A stretch of 64,000 bases of DNA from JBKQVT01 sp963804825 (GCA_963804825.1 CAWDRV010000003.1:1612001-1676000), one strand, 5' to 3'. Shown: positions 16,893 through 26,272, numbered from the stretch's first letter. Numbers and translations: made by a program. The notes: generated by a model not told the origin, from the letters alone.

Positions 16893-19715
16893 ATGGCCAT
16901 TACGACGGCGGACGAATTCTTTGCGGTGCTGGAAAAGAGCCGGCTGCTGGAAGCCAAGCAGTTGGCCGAAGCCCGCCGCATCGCCGAGCACGTCGAGGAC
17001 CCCACGGCCGTGGCCAAGCTGCTGGCGCGGCGCGAGCTGATTACCCATTGGCAGGCGGCCCAATTGCTGGCCGGGCGGACCGTCTTGTTCGTGGGCAAGT
17101 ACAAGCTCATCCGCCTCCTGGGACACGGGGGCATGGGGAACGTGTTCCTGGGCGAACACGTCACGATGAACCGCCGCGTCGCGCTGAAGTTCATTTCGCG
17201 GCAGATGGGCAAGGACCGGGCGTCGCTCGAACGATTCCTGGCCGAGGCCCGCGCCGTCGCCGCCCTGGATCACCCCAATATCGTTCAAGCCTATAACGTC
17301 GATAACGAGGGCGATCGTTACTACATCGTCATGGAGTATATCGACGGCCTGGACCTCCAACGCCTGGTCGAGACCAAGGGGCCGCTGGAGTATGATCTGG
17401 CCGCCGATTACATCCGGCAGGCGGCCGACGGGCTGGCCCACGCCCACGACCGCAACATGGTCCATTGCGACATCAAGCCTTCCAACTTGCTGGTCAATCC
17501 CCAGGGAGTGGTCAAGATCCTCGACATGGGCCTGTCGCGCTTGATCGAGCGCGAAGGGGGCGGCCCGCGGCCCGACCAGCGCGTGCTGGGGTCCGTCGAT
17601 TACCTCTCGCCCGAACAGGCCCTGGGAAACGTCGACCTCGACCGCCGCACTGACATCTACGCGCTCGGTTGCACCCTGTACTTCCTCTTGACCGGCCATC
17701 CGCCGTTTCCCGAGGGAACGCTGCCGGAACGCATCCTCAAGCACCAGACGCAAGCGCCCCGCGACATCCGGAAGGATCGGCCCGATGCCCCGGCCGACCT
17801 GGTCGACATTTGCGTCCGGATGATGGCCAAGCGGCCGGCGGACCGCATCCAGTCGGCCGCGGAGGTCAGTCGTGCCTTGCAGCAATGGAAGCCGGCAAGC
17901 GGATCCAAACCGGTCGTGCCGCTGCCGTTGTCGGAAGAGGAAACGGTGGCCGGGCAGGAAGGGGACTTCACCTCCGATCCCTGGTGGGATACGATCTCGG
18001 CCTCCCCGACGCGCAACAGTTCTTCGCCGCGGAAGAGCGGCTCGATGCGGACGGTCAAGGCAGCAGCCCTGACGCCTGAAACGGCAACGCCGACAGCGGC
18101 AGCAGGGACGGCCATAACGGCGACGGCGACGGCGATTGGAACAGCGGCCGCGAATGCCGCGGGCGCCAAAGCCGGGCTGAAGAAGTTGGGTTGGTTGGGC
18201 ACGCCGGGGCGAAAGATCGCCGTGCTGGGCGGCCTCGCATTGGCCATCGCAGCCATTGGCGTTGCCGTGGCCTTGGTCTTCATGCTCGGCGGGAAGCCGA
18301 GTTCCACCTCCACCGTGCAGGTCCCGGCGCAGTCCGCGCCCTCTGTTAAGGATAAGGAGAAAGAGAAGGAGAAGCCCAAAGAGACGACCTATCCAGACAT
18401 CCAAATCGGCCCGGAGAAAGACAAACACGACAAGGGGACGAAGACCAATCCGTCGGCGAAGGAGAAAGGGGACGCGAAGCCGTCGGAGCCGCCGAAGCCC
18501 GCTGCGCCGCCGTCTCCCCCTGTGCAAACCCCGCCGCCCAGCGCCGTGGTGAAGACGCCCCCGCCGCAACCGCCGAAAACCGAGCCCCCCAAGAAGAAGC
18601 CGCTCGCCGACTTGCAGCCGGTCGATCTGCCGGCGACCGGGGCGAACCCCGACGGCGACGGACCGCCCGTTTCGTTTGGAGCGGTCCACCTCGCGGCCGG
18701 CGATGTGCTCGGCCTGAAACTCCTCACCGGCGAACACGTCAGCATGGCGATGCCGAAATTCGCGCTGCGGCAGAGCGACGCCGCCGGCCGGAAGGCGAAT
18801 TGGCTCGTGGCCGTCGAGCCTTCCAAGGACTCGCCGTCCGCCGTCGACGTGGCGCACGTCTGGATCGATCAGGATGCGTTGAAATTCCAATGGCTGAAGG
18901 GGGCCGCCGGCGCGCGGGCCGATTACCTCCGCAACGACGGCCTGCTGGCCACCGTCGGCGGAGAAATCCGCTTTCTGCCCCTGAGCGTTCCACGAACGGA
19001 CCCATCGTCGCTGGCCGTCGATCTCGACAGGGCCATCATGAAGACCGAGTTGAAGGACAAGTTCCTTCCCGACCCCGCTTCGCTGCGGCTGCAACTGGTC
19101 GGACTGGACGTCAAGACGTTTCCCAAGTACGAGTTCAAGATGGGCGATTCCTCCGCACGAGGACGGCCGGAGACTACGGGCAAGAACGGCGCCGACCTGG
19201 AAGCGGGGACCAGCCCGCCGATCGCCGTCAAGGGGACCGGCGAGATTCACTTCACCGATCCGAAACTGACGGGAACCGGTCTCCGCATCAGGTTCGACGC
19301 CGAGGCCCACGCGGCCAGGGTCACGGTGACGGTCATTCACATGCCTCCCGCCTCCGGTCGCCAGTACAAGAACAAGGACGCGTACATCCCCTTCAGGTCC
19401 AAGGAGGCGTCCGGGCTGGCAAAACAACTCGCTAACCGAGGAACCAAGCTCCTTAACCAACAGGCTTTCCTAACACAAGTCACCCAAAGTCCAAAGGCCA
19501 ATGACAAGGAAAAGAAGGCCGCCGGCGACAATCTCAAGGTCGTTGCAGACAGTCTCAAGGAGATCGAGTTCCTCGTGAACCAGCTCAAGGCCATCGGCGA
19601 AGCCGTGCAAGCCTTGCAGAAGACCGCGGCCCTGCAATTCCGCGTCTATGCGGAAGTCGTCGACGGCAAGAAGACCTACCAGGTCGAGCTGTTCAAGTCC
19701 GAGGCGAAAAAATAG
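16893..19715 (+). CDS. Transmembrane Ser/Thr protein kinase (PknB-like) with exported C-terminal domain
   Basis: The 940-residue protein has a helical N-terminus (DEFFAVLEKSRLLEAKQL, then ITHWQAAQLLAG) common before planctomycete kinases. The kinase domain spans about 70-335: GHGGMGNVFLGE, the VAIK-type lysine in VALKFI, the catalytic loop VHCDIKPSNLL, ILDMGLSRL in place of DFG, and DYLSPEQALG. HCD instead of HRD makes it a non-RD kinase. One membrane helix lies at about 450 (VLGGLALAIAAIGVAVALVF). A Lys/Pro-rich linker leads to an extracytoplasmic C-terminal domain of about 300 residues that I do not recognise. ATG 16893 was preferred to the upstream TTG 16845. Its likely role is sensing outside and phosphorylating inside. 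Confidence 0.88.
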   Translation: MAITTADEFFAVLEKSRLLEAKQLAEARRIAEHVEDPTAVAKLLARRELITHWQAAQLLAGRTVLFVGKYKLIRLLGHGGMGNVFLGEHVTMNRRVALKFISRQMGKDRASLERFLAEARAVAALDHPNIVQAYNVDNEGDRYYIVMEYIDGLDLQRLVETKGPLEYDLAADYIRQAADGLAHAHDRNMVHCDIKPSNLLVNPQGVVKILDMGLSRLIEREGGGPRPDQRVLGSVDYLSPEQALGNVDLDRRTDIYALGCTLYFLLTGHPPFPEGTLPERILKHQTQAPRDIRKDRPDAPADLVDICVRMMAKRPADRIQSAAEVSRALQQWKPASGSKPVVPLPLSEEETVAGQEGDFTSDPWWDTISASPTRNSSSPRKSGSMRTVKAAALTPETATPTAAAGTAITATATAIGTAAANAAGAKAGLKKLGWLGTPGRKIAVLGGLALAIAAIGVAVALVFMLGGKPSSTSTVQVPAQSAPSVKDKEKEKEKPKETTYPDIQIGPEKDKHDKGTKTNPSAKEKGDAKPSEPPKPAAPPSPPVQTPPPSAVVKTPPPQPPKTEPPKKKPLADLQPVDLPATGANPDGDGPPVSFGAVHLAAGDVLGLKLLTGEHVSMAMPKFALRQSDAAGRKANWLVAVEPSKDSPSAVDVAHVWIDQDALKFQWLKGAAGARADYLRNDGLLATVGGEIRFLPLSVPRTDPSSLAVDLDRAIMKTELKDKFLPDPASLRLQLVGLDVKTFPKYEFKMGDSSARGRPETTGKNGADLEAGTSPPIAVKGTGEIHFTDPKLTGTGLRIRFDAEAHAARVTVTVIHMPPASGRQYKNKDAYIPFRSKEASGLAKQLANRGTKLLNQQAFLTQVTQSPKANDKEKKAAGDNLKVVADSLKEIEFLVNQLKAIGEAVQALQKTAALQFRVYAEVVDGKKTYQVELFKSEAKK

Positions 19716-19762
19716 CACGCCAGCCACCGCCACCGTATCTCGTGACGTGACCTGATCCCCCG

Positions 19763-20714
19763 ATGCGAGCCACCGCCATCCTGCTGTTGTTCCTTGCTGC
19801 GTTGCCCGGCGTCGCGGCGGCCCAACAGCCGCCGGCCTGGCAAGGCAAAACGGCCGCGCAATGGGCCGCGGCAGTTGTCGGACTCGGACATGCGGGTCCG
19901 CTACTACGCCGTCTATGCCCTGGGGCAACTCGGGCCGGCGTCGGCCGACGCCGTCGCGGCGCTGCAAAAGACCCTTAAGAATCGCCCCGAGCAGGAATAC
20001 GTCCGCGCCGGGGCCGCCTGGGCCTTGGGGCGCATCGGGCCGGCGGCAAAACCGGCCGCGCCCCTGTTGACCGAAACGCTCGCTTCCGCGCTGATTTCGG
20101 TCCGGCGCAACTCGGCCGAGGCGTTGGGCAACCTCGGCGCCGCGGCCGAGCCGGCCGTGCCCGCCTTGATTGCGGCCCTGGGCGACCCGGATAGCGGCGT
20201 CCGCGCCGCCGCGGCCCTGGCATTGTGGAAAATCAAAAAACACCCCAAGGCCCTGCCGGCCCTGATCGACTTGCTCCGCCACGGCCAAGAGGCCGCCCCT
20301 TACCAGGCGGCCGTCGCCCTGGGCCAACTCGGGGCGGAGCCCGAGGCGGTTGCCGCCCTCTGCGACGCGCTCGGACACGCCGACGCCGACGTGCGTCGGG
20401 CGGCCGCCCGGTCGCTGGGGCAAATCGGCGCGTCGGCGCTGCCGGCCTTGGAAAAGGCCGCGGCCGACGACAACGCGGAGAAGGGCCGCGGCGCGGTCGA
20501 GGCGATGGGGTGGATCGGCGCGCCGGCGGTCCCGGAGTTGATCGCCGTGCTGGGCGGCCGCAGCCCGTCGGCCCGGGCTGCCGCGGCCCGAGCGCTGGGA
20601 CGCTTGGGGCCGTCGGCCAAGGCCGCCGAGCCGGCGCTGATCCGTGCGCTGGACGACCCGCGCCAAGAGGTCCGTCAGTCGGCCGCCAAGGCCCTGAGTT
20701 CCGTCCGAAAGTGA
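19763..20714 (+). CDS. Exported HEAT-repeat protein (frame change near 19875)
   Basis: The first frame gives a signal peptide and mature start, MRATAILLLFLAALPGVAAA, then WQGKTAAQWAAA. From about 19875 the next frame continues with LSDSDMRVRYYAVYALGQLG and about seven PBS-lyase/HEAT-like units (VRAGAAWALGRIGPAAKPA, VRRNSAEALGNLGAAAEPA, VRRAAARSLGQIGAS and so on). The whole is about 316 residues. HEAT solenoids bind proteins. One extra base in GCCGCGGCAGTTG accounts for the break. It follows the kinase gene by 47 bases and is probably in its operon. Confidence 0.7.
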
Positions 20715-20735
20715 TACCACAAAAACTGTGGTATC
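20713..20735 (+). terminator. Hairpin at the end of the kinase/HEAT unit
   Basis: GATACCAC-AAAAACT-GTGGTATC forms a perfect 8-base stem that overlaps the stop codon of the HEAT gene. No T run follows, so termination is uncertain. Confidence 0.4.
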
Positions 20736-21027
20736 GTACCCTGCTTCGGATGAATTGAGGGGCCTTAGCTTTCAAAGTTGACAGTGCTTCTCTGGAAATA
20801 CCCAAGGAATGCGCGCTTATTGGGCATTCTATGCGCGCAATATAAGCACTGCGACTATTTTGAAATGGATTCACGTGACAGTTTCCATGGAATTGTCACT
20901 TGATGCGCGTGTAGGTCATTTTCGACGGGGATCGGTCCAACTGCCGCGATTCGACCGGGCACGCACGGGGATATTGGAAGACAAGAGGTCTCCGGAGGGC
21001 GAGCGGCGGGGGCCCGTTGTCTGTCGG
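20736..21027. other. AT-richer control region upstream of amtB
   Basis: No gene is seen. ATGCGCGC occurs twice (about 20814 and 20831) with an ATTGGGCATTCT spacer, and TTGACA occurs at 20777. Repeats 100-250 bases upstream of a sigma-54 promoter are where enhancer sites for an NtrC-type activator are expected, but no consensus NtrC site was recognised. Confidence 0.3.
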
Positions 21028-21044
21028 TTGGCCCGGGATTTGCA
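21028..21044 (+). promoter_or_regulatory. Sigma-54 (RpoN) promoter of amtB-glnK
   Basis: TTGGCCCGGGATTTGCA matches the -24/-12 consensus TTGGCACG-N4-TTGCA with one change in the conserved positions, and has the required ten bases between GG and GC. The predicted start of transcription is near 21055, leaving a leader of about 43 bases with a GGAGGAA ribosome site before the amtB ATG at 21098. Sigma-54 control of amtB-glnK under nitrogen limitation is well known in other phyla. Confidence 0.7.
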
Positions 21045-21097
21045 AAAGGCATCGAGGGATGGTTTGTCAGGTCATGAAGAACCGGAGGAATGGCGCC

Positions 21098-22834
21098 ATG
21101 TCCCGTCGGAAGTGTTTGCTGGGCGGATGCGTATGGGCGACGTTGATCTTTGCCATCCATGGCATGTGTTGGGCGGAGGACAAGACGACCGCACCGGCGG
21201 CGCCAAGTGCGAATGCGGCCGCGGATGCCGGCAACACGCCCGCGTTGCCCGGGTACTTCAAGGGAGAGAACGCCGATCCGGAGAAACCGACGTGGCCGGA
21301 TCCGACGGGCGGGGCGGCTGGGGCAACGGCCACTCCGGCCGGCGACGGCAAGGGCGACGTGCCCAGCAAGCTCAGCAGCAGCGATCTTTACGATCGGATC
21401 GCGCACAATTTCTTTTCGATCAACATGGTTTGGGCCCTGGTTGGAGGGTTCCTGGTGATGTTCATGCAGGCGGGGTTCGCCCTGGTTGAGATCGGCCTGT
21501 GCCGGGCGAAGAACGCCGCCCACATGGCCGCCATGAACTTCATGATCTATCCGCTGGGGTGCATTGCGTTCTGGGCCTACGGGTTTGCGATTGGCTGGGG
21601 GAACTGGTTCAACGGCGCGGTTCCAGACGGTTGGGTGTCCACCCTGGGGCCTGGGGCGTCGATCTTGAATCAAGGAATCGGGATTGGTCCGGTTCTGGAT
21701 TCCGCCGGCGCGGCCACGGGTGCCTTCACCTACGGCATGTTGGGAACCAAGGGGTTCTTTCTCGGCGGGGTCGAGGATGTCAGCGTTCTGGCCATCTTCT
21801 TCTTCATGATGGTCTTCATGGACACCACGGCGACCATTCCCACCGGGGCCATGGCCGAACGGTGGCGCTGGAAAAACTTCTGCCTCTATGGTCTTTGGGT
21901 GGCTTTGCCCTATTGCATTTACGCCAACTGGGTCTGGGGCGGCGGGTGGCTTGCCCAGGCCGGAAGAAATTGGCGCCTGGGGCATGGAGCGGTCGACTTC
22001 GCCGGCTCCGGCGTGGTCCACGGCATGGGCGGAATCATCGGGCTGGCCGGGGCGATGGTCCTCGGCGCCCGGTTGGGAAAATACAAAGATGGAAAACCCC
22101 AGCCGCTGCCCGGCCATCACGTCCCGATGGTGGTGATTGGCACGTTCATCCTGGCGTTCGGGTGGTTTGGCTTCAATCCCGGCTCCACGCTCGCGGGAAC
22201 CGATCTGCGCATCAGTTCGATCGTCGTCAACACGATGTTGGCCAGCATCGCCGGCGCGATCGCCGCGATGCTGACGCTTTGGTGGAAGAAAATGAAGTCC
22301 GATCCCACGATGATGTGCAACGGCATGTTGGGGGGACTTGTCGCCATTACCGGCCCGTGCGCCTTCGTCGATAGCTGGGCGGCGGTCATCATCGGCGCCG
22401 TCGCCGGCGTGCTGGTCGTTTACAGCGTGTTCTTTTGGGAACGGGTCGGAGTGGACGACCCGGTCGGCGCCATTTCGGTCCACGGAGTGAACGGCCTGTG
22501 GGGCGTCATTTCCGTCGGCATCTTCGCCAACGGCAAGTACGGCGCCGGTTGGAACGGCGTCGTCCGGCCGGAAATCGTGGACGGCATCGCCAAGAACCTC
22601 GGCTACGACGGCGTGCGGGGAATCCTCTACGGCGACGCCTCCCAATTGGGCGCGCAGTTGCTCGACGCCGCCGTCCTGACGGTCTTCGGATTCCTGATGG
22701 CCTACGCCTGGTTCAAGCTGAGCAACCTGATTACGCCGATCCGAGTCAGCCGCGAAACCGAAATCGAGGGACTCGACGGACCGGAAATGGGCGCCCTGGG
22801 CTACCCGGACTTCACCGTGGTCGGACGCGCCTGA
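21098..22834 (+). CDS. amtB: Ammonium transporter AmtB
   Basis: The 578-residue protein starts with a signal-like segment (CLLGGCVWATLIFAIHGMCWA) and an 80-residue Ala/Pro/Gly-rich stretch, then the Amt fold of eleven helices: INMVWALVGGFLVMFMQAGF, DFAGSGVVHGMGGIIGL with the first pore His, FGWFGFNPGST, and ISVHGVNGLWGVISVG with the second pore His. It moves NH3/NH4+ across the inner membrane and is gated by the GlnK protein encoded next. The extended periplasmic N-terminus is longer than in E. coli AmtB. ATG 21098 was chosen for the GGAGGAA eleven bases upstream. A sigma-54 promoter lies at 21028-21044. Confidence 0.95.
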   Translation: MSRRKCLLGGCVWATLIFAIHGMCWAEDKTTAPAAPSANAAADAGNTPALPGYFKGENADPEKPTWPDPTGGAAGATATPAGDGKGDVPSKLSSSDLYDRIAHNFFSINMVWALVGGFLVMFMQAGFALVEIGLCRAKNAAHMAAMNFMIYPLGCIAFWAYGFAIGWGNWFNGAVPDGWVSTLGPGASILNQGIGIGPVLDSAGAATGAFTYGMLGTKGFFLGGVEDVSVLAIFFFMMVFMDTTATIPTGAMAERWRWKNFCLYGLWVALPYCIYANWVWGGGWLAQAGRNWRLGHGAVDFAGSGVVHGMGGIIGLAGAMVLGARLGKYKDGKPQPLPGHHVPMVVIGTFILAFGWFGFNPGSTLAGTDLRISSIVVNTMLASIAGAIAAMLTLWWKKMKSDPTMMCNGMLGGLVAITGPCAFVDSWAAVIIGAVAGVLVVYSVFFWERVGVDDPVGAISVHGVNGLWGVISVGIFANGKYGAGWNGVVRPEIVDGIAKNLGYDGVRGILYGDASQLGAQLLDAAVLTVFGFLMAYAWFKLSNLITPIRVSRETEIEGLDGPEMGALGYPDFTVVGRA

Positions 22835-22929
22835 TCGTTCAACTTCAGCGGCGGGACGGGAGCGGTCGCTCTCATCCCGCCACAGCTCGACACAAGATCG
22901 GAAAAGAACCCTTTCCCAGGAAGTCATTC

Positions 22930-23268
22930 ATGAAAAAAATCGAGGCGTTCATCCGGCACTACAAACTGGAAGATGTGAAAGACGCCCTCAGCCGCCAGGG
23001 CGTCAAGGGGATGACGGTCACCGAGGTCCGCGGGTTCGGCCGGCAGAAGGGCCATACCGAGATGTACCGCGGCGCCGAGTACACGATCGATTTCATCCCG
23101 AAGATCAAACTGGAGACGGTGGTGGCCGACGGCGACCTTGCCGCGACCATCCAGGCCATCGTGGAATCTGCCAAGACCGGCCAGGTCGGCGACGGAAAGA
23201 TTTTCGTCCACGAGGTCACGGATGCGGTCCGCATCCGCACCGGCGAAAGCGGCGAGCAGGCCGTCTGA
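22930..23268 (+). CDS. glnK: Nitrogen regulatory protein P-II (GlnK)
   Basis: At 112 residues it is exactly PII size. It opens MKKIEAFIRHYKLEDVKDAL, has the T-loop EMYRGAEY with Tyr51 (the residue uridylylated in many bacteria), and the B-loop TGQVGDGKIFV, which binds ATP/ADP. Linkage to amtB 95 bases upstream makes it the GlnK type, which blocks AmtB when nitrogen is plentiful and relays 2-oxoglutarate and energy status. It shares the sigma-54 promoter. Confidence 0.96.
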   Translation: MKKIEAFIRHYKLEDVKDALSRQGVKGMTVTEVRGFGRQKGHTEMYRGAEYTIDFIPKIKLETVVADGDLAATIQAIVESAKTGQVGDGKIFVHEVTDAVRIRTGESGEQAV

Positions 23269-23290
23269 ACGCGATTGATCGAATCCTTGT

Positions 23291-23324
23291 TGTCCGCGTT
23301 TATCTGCGTTCATCCGCGGTTTCT
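23291..23324. repeat. Short dispersed repeat (TCCGCG / TCTGCGTTCATCCGCGG)
   Basis: TGTCCGCGTTTATCTGCGTT followed by CATCCGCGGTTTC is a familiar intergenic repeat type in many bacteria, with CCGCG and CTGCG units. Only one copy is in this window. The surrounding stretch 23269-23532 has no gene. Confidence 0.35.
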
Positions 23325-23532
23325 CCGCCGGCAGCGTGAACGGTTGTCTGCCGGACAAACCAGCGGGGCGTGCTGGACGGTCGGTTGCAAAGTCGGCGGC
23401 AGGGATTTAGAATCATATCCTGCCTGAAGCGGCTTTTGGTGGGGCTTGCCGACCATGGTTCCCATGGTGCCCGTCGAACCCACCCTACCGAAACACTTTT
23501 TCCCACCCCACCTTTTTCCGGAAAGGAACCCC

Positions 23533-24636
23533 ATGAAAACGCACCTGAGATTGCTGGCCGTCGCCGCCGTGATCGGAGGGGCCTGGTCGTCGCCCGGCGC
23601 GATCGCCGCGGCCGATCCGCCCGCCAAGGCCGTGATCGCCATCGTCGGCGCCGCGCATACCCACATGGTGTTTTATCCCGATAAGATCAACGCCGACAAG
23701 AACGTCCGCGTGAAATACGTCTGGGACCACGATGCCAAGCGGGCGGAATGGTGCGCCAAAAAGTTTGACGGCGCTAAGGTTGTCGCCGACGTGGATCAAA
23801 TCTTTTCCGATCCGGAAGTGATCGGCGTCATGATCCTCAGCGAGACGAACCGCCACCACGATCTCGTCATCGCGGCCACCAAGGCGAAGAAGGCCATGTT
23901 CGTCGAGAAGCCCTTGGCCATTACCGGCAAGGAGGCCGCCGAGATGGCCGACGCGGTCGACAAGGCCGGCGTGTTCTTCACCACCGGCTATTTCATGCGG
24001 ACTTCGCCGAAGTTCTTGTTCCTCAAGGAGCAGATCGCCAAGGGCAATTTCGGCCGGATCACGCGGGCGTATTCGGCCAATTGCCACGACGCCGCCTTCA
24101 ACGGCACCTTCGACAATGACTTCCATCGCTGGTTCACCGACGTGAAGCAGGCCGGCGGCGGGGCCTTCGCCGACATGGGCACCCACTCGCTCGATCTGCT
24201 CCTGTGGCTGCTGGGCGACGTGGAATCAGTCACCGGCGACCTCTCGGTGGTGGCCCACAAGTACGGCGACACCGACGACTGCGGCGAGGCGATGCTGAAA
24301 TTCAAGAACGGCGCGACCGGCGTCTTCGCCGCCGCGTGGGTCTGTCCGACGAACCCGGTCCAGTTTGAAATCGTCGGCACCAAGGGGTGTGCGGCGATCG
24401 TTGGCGACAAGCTCTATTTCCAGAGCAAGAACGTGCCGGGCTTCGACCTGGGCAAGCCGGTGCCGGACGACAAGATGCCGAAGCAACTGCCCAGCCCGGT
24501 GGACATGTTTCTCAAGGCGGCAGCCGGCGAGAAGAACCCCAGCGCGGTCACGGCGAAGGAGGCGGCCGCGCGGGTGAGCGTCATGGAAGCGATTTACGAC
24601 GGCGCGAAGAAGCACGAGTGGGTCAAGCCGCAGTAG
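23533..24636 (+). CDS. Exported Gfo/Idh/MocA-family oxidoreductase
   Basis: The 367-residue protein starts with a Sec-type signal (MKTHLRLLAVAAVIGGAWSS), followed by a Rossmann domain (VIAIVGAAHTHMVFYPDKI). The motif FVEKPLAITGKEAAEMAD carries the EKP lysine that is catalytic in the family, and GGGAFADMGTHSLDLLLWLL carries the usual D-x-x-x-H. Such proteins oxidise or reduce sugars with NAD(P). Export without a twin-arginine motif raises the question how the cofactor is acquired. AAAGGAA lies before ATG 23533, which was chosen since the longer frame would place the signal inside. It stands alone. Confidence 0.88.
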   Translation: MKTHLRLLAVAAVIGGAWSSPGAIAAADPPAKAVIAIVGAAHTHMVFYPDKINADKNVRVKYVWDHDAKRAEWCAKKFDGAKVVADVDQIFSDPEVIGVMILSETNRHHDLVIAATKAKKAMFVEKPLAITGKEAAEMADAVDKAGVFFTTGYFMRTSPKFLFLKEQIAKGNFGRITRAYSANCHDAAFNGTFDNDFHRWFTDVKQAGGGAFADMGTHSLDLLLWLLGDVESVTGDLSVVAHKYGDTDDCGEAMLKFKNGATGVFAAAWVCPTNPVQFEIVGTKGCAAIVGDKLYFQSKNVPGFDLGKPVPDDKMPKQLPSPVDMFLKAAAGEKNPSAVTAKEAAARVSVMEAIYDGAKKHEWVKPQ

Positions 24637-24724
24637 CGTGTCCTTATGATTGCACGGCGCCGGCCAGCCGCCGGCTCGATCTCGGCGGCCGGGGGCGGCG
24701 TTAGAATTAACAACGAATATCTCG

Positions 24725-24931
24725 ATGGCAAGTGAAACTCCGCGCGACATCTCCGAGATCCTGTCGTCGGATCCGACCGTCATCATGCAAGCCCTCAGCG
24801 AGGCGCGTCAGGACGCGGTTCAGCGCCACAAGCAGATGGGACTGCCCTTGGCGGTCTGGAAGGACGGCGCCGTCGTATGGGTTGCCCCCGAGGAGTTGGA
24901 GCGGGCGAGGGAACCCGATGCTTCAACGTAA
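24725..24931 (+). CDS. Small conserved-type hypothetical protein (68 aa)
   Basis: The protein reads as a helix followed by two short strands: SEARQDAVQRHKQMGLPLAV, then WKDGAVVWVAPEELERARE. The pattern (helix, GLP-hydrophobic strand, WKDGxVVW) resembles small proteins often seen in planctomycetes, but this is from memory. No strong ribosome site is visible. It ends 34 bases before the stop of the converging gene. Its function is unknown. Confidence 0.5.
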   Translation: MASETPRDISEILSSDPTVIMQALSEARQDAVQRHKQMGLPLAVWKDGAVVWVAPEELERAREPDAST

Positions 24932-24964
24932 GTTGATCTTGCGATGGATCGCTGGGCGGCGGGC

Positions 24965-26272
24965 CTATCGCCTCACGCCCTCGCCCAGCGGCTGGTCGCC
25001 GACCTCGGCAATCCAGCGGCGGCTCCAATGGACCGCCTCCAAATTCATGTCGCAAATGTTCGTCGCCAGGAAGATCATGCCTTCGATCCGCCCCTCGCGG
25101 AGCCACCGGAGCGCCAGCCCGCACTGCTTCTTCATCAACTCCACGGGCATCGGCTTCCTGGCGTCGGAGAAGTCCCACATGTAGAGTCCCAGCAAGACCC
25201 GCTTGCCGGGCATCAGGGCCTGAAACTTCGCCAGGTTCTCTTCCAGGTGCGCCAAGTTCGCCGACTCCCAGGTCCACAACGACACCACGTCGCACTGCTG
25301 CAAGTGGGCCGTGATCCGCGGGTCCAACTGCGACACGTACAGCGTCACGCCCAGGTCGAGCTTTCGACCGCCTACGGTCAATCGTTTGCGCAGTTGCCGC
25401 AGGTCCTCGACGGAAAGCGACGCGGGCGCCTCGCGGCGGAGCATGTCCTTGGCCGGATGGCCGGCATAGACCGAGCTGCTTTCGACGGCCGCGTCCTTCA
25501 AGTCAAGGCATCGGCCGCCATGGTGCAAGCGGAGTTGGCTGAGGCCGCAACTCTTGGCCTTGCCGGTGTCATGGGTGCCGAGGATGCGGACGCGGACGGC
25601 CCGCACCTCGCCCTTGGGCAGGGCCAGCGCCACTTCGGCCCCGGAGACGTTCGGCAGCGACCCCCGGGCCGCCTCCTTGAAATGCACCTTGTCGCCGGAC
25701 AGTTCCACGGCGAACCGGGCCGTGCGGTAGTCGCCGGTTTTCCAGGTGGTCTGGGCGAGCACGATCTTATCGACGGCCGTCGGCCTGGGCAGCGTCAACG
25801 TGACGACGACCGGAAAACGGACGTTGTTTTCCGCCAGCCACTGGGGCCACTCCTCCCGCGTGCCATGGAAAAAATCGTCCATGAAGACGCCCGTGATGTT
25901 GGGCATTTTCGCCGCAAGGGCGAACGTCTGATCGCGGTCGGCGTTCGACGTGACGCCGCCGGCGCCGGTGACCGACCATAGGATTTTTTTCAAGCCGCGG
26001 AACTGCGCCGCGTAGGCGTCATAGGGCGGGGCGGGCTTGCCCTTGTAGCGGATCATGATGAGATTTTGCACGCCCATCGACCGGGCCCCTTGGAGCGGCG
26101 TGATGGGCGAGTTTTTCGGCAGGCCCCAATCGTTGTCGTAGGAGCCTTCATAGTGGCCCCAGATCCAGATGCAATCGCGGACAGTTTTGGGCCGCTCCGC
26201 CGCGGTGCAGTCGGCGCGGAGGCCGGCCAAGAGCGTCGCGAGCAGCGTCGTCAGGAGTGTGAGGCGTCGCAT
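24965..26272 (-). CDS. Secreted glycosidase-like protein with galactose-binding-like insert
   Basis: The 435-residue protein starts MRRLTLLTTLLATLLAGLRA, a signal peptide. TIM-barrel-like strands are visible (VRDCIWIWGHYEG, NLIMIRYKG, ITGVFMDDFFHG with a DD pair, CDVVSLWTWES, RVLLGLYMWDFSD). A discoidin/F5-8-like beta segment lies in between (RPTAVDKIVLAQTTWKTGDY, then VRAVRVRILGTHD). The second half contains IEGMIFLATNICDMNLEAVH. This suggests an exported carbohydrate-active enzyme, like the protein at 1274-2995, but the catalytic residues are not assigned. ATG 26272 was preferred over an upstream GTG 26299, since it starts the signal peptide directly. Confidence 0.65.
   Translation of the reverse strand: MRRLTLLTTLLATLLAGLRADCTAAERPKTVRDCIWIWGHYEGSYDNDWGLPKNSPITPLQGARSMGVQNLIMIRYKGKPAPPYDAYAAQFRGLKKILWSVTGAGGVTSNADRDQTFALAAKMPNITGVFMDDFFHGTREEWPQWLAENNVRFPVVVTLTLPRPTAVDKIVLAQTTWKTGDYRTARFAVELSGDKVHFKEAARGSLPNVSGAEVALALPKGEVRAVRVRILGTHDTGKAKSCGLSQLRLHHGGRCLDLKDAAVESSSVYAGHPAKDMLRREAPASLSVEDLRQLRKRLTVGGRKLDLGVTLYVSQLDPRITAHLQQCDVVSLWTWESANLAHLEENLAKFQALMPGKRVLLGLYMWDFSDARKPMPVELMKKQCGLALRWLREGRIEGMIFLATNICDMNLEAVHWSRRWIAEVGDQPLGEGVRR

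Noticed and set aside
16731..19460. A 909-codon open frame on the minus strand
   Set aside because: It is the antisense of the Ser/Thr kinase gene, kept open by high GC; its product is Arg/Gly-rich with no domain, while the plus strand has clear kinase motifs.
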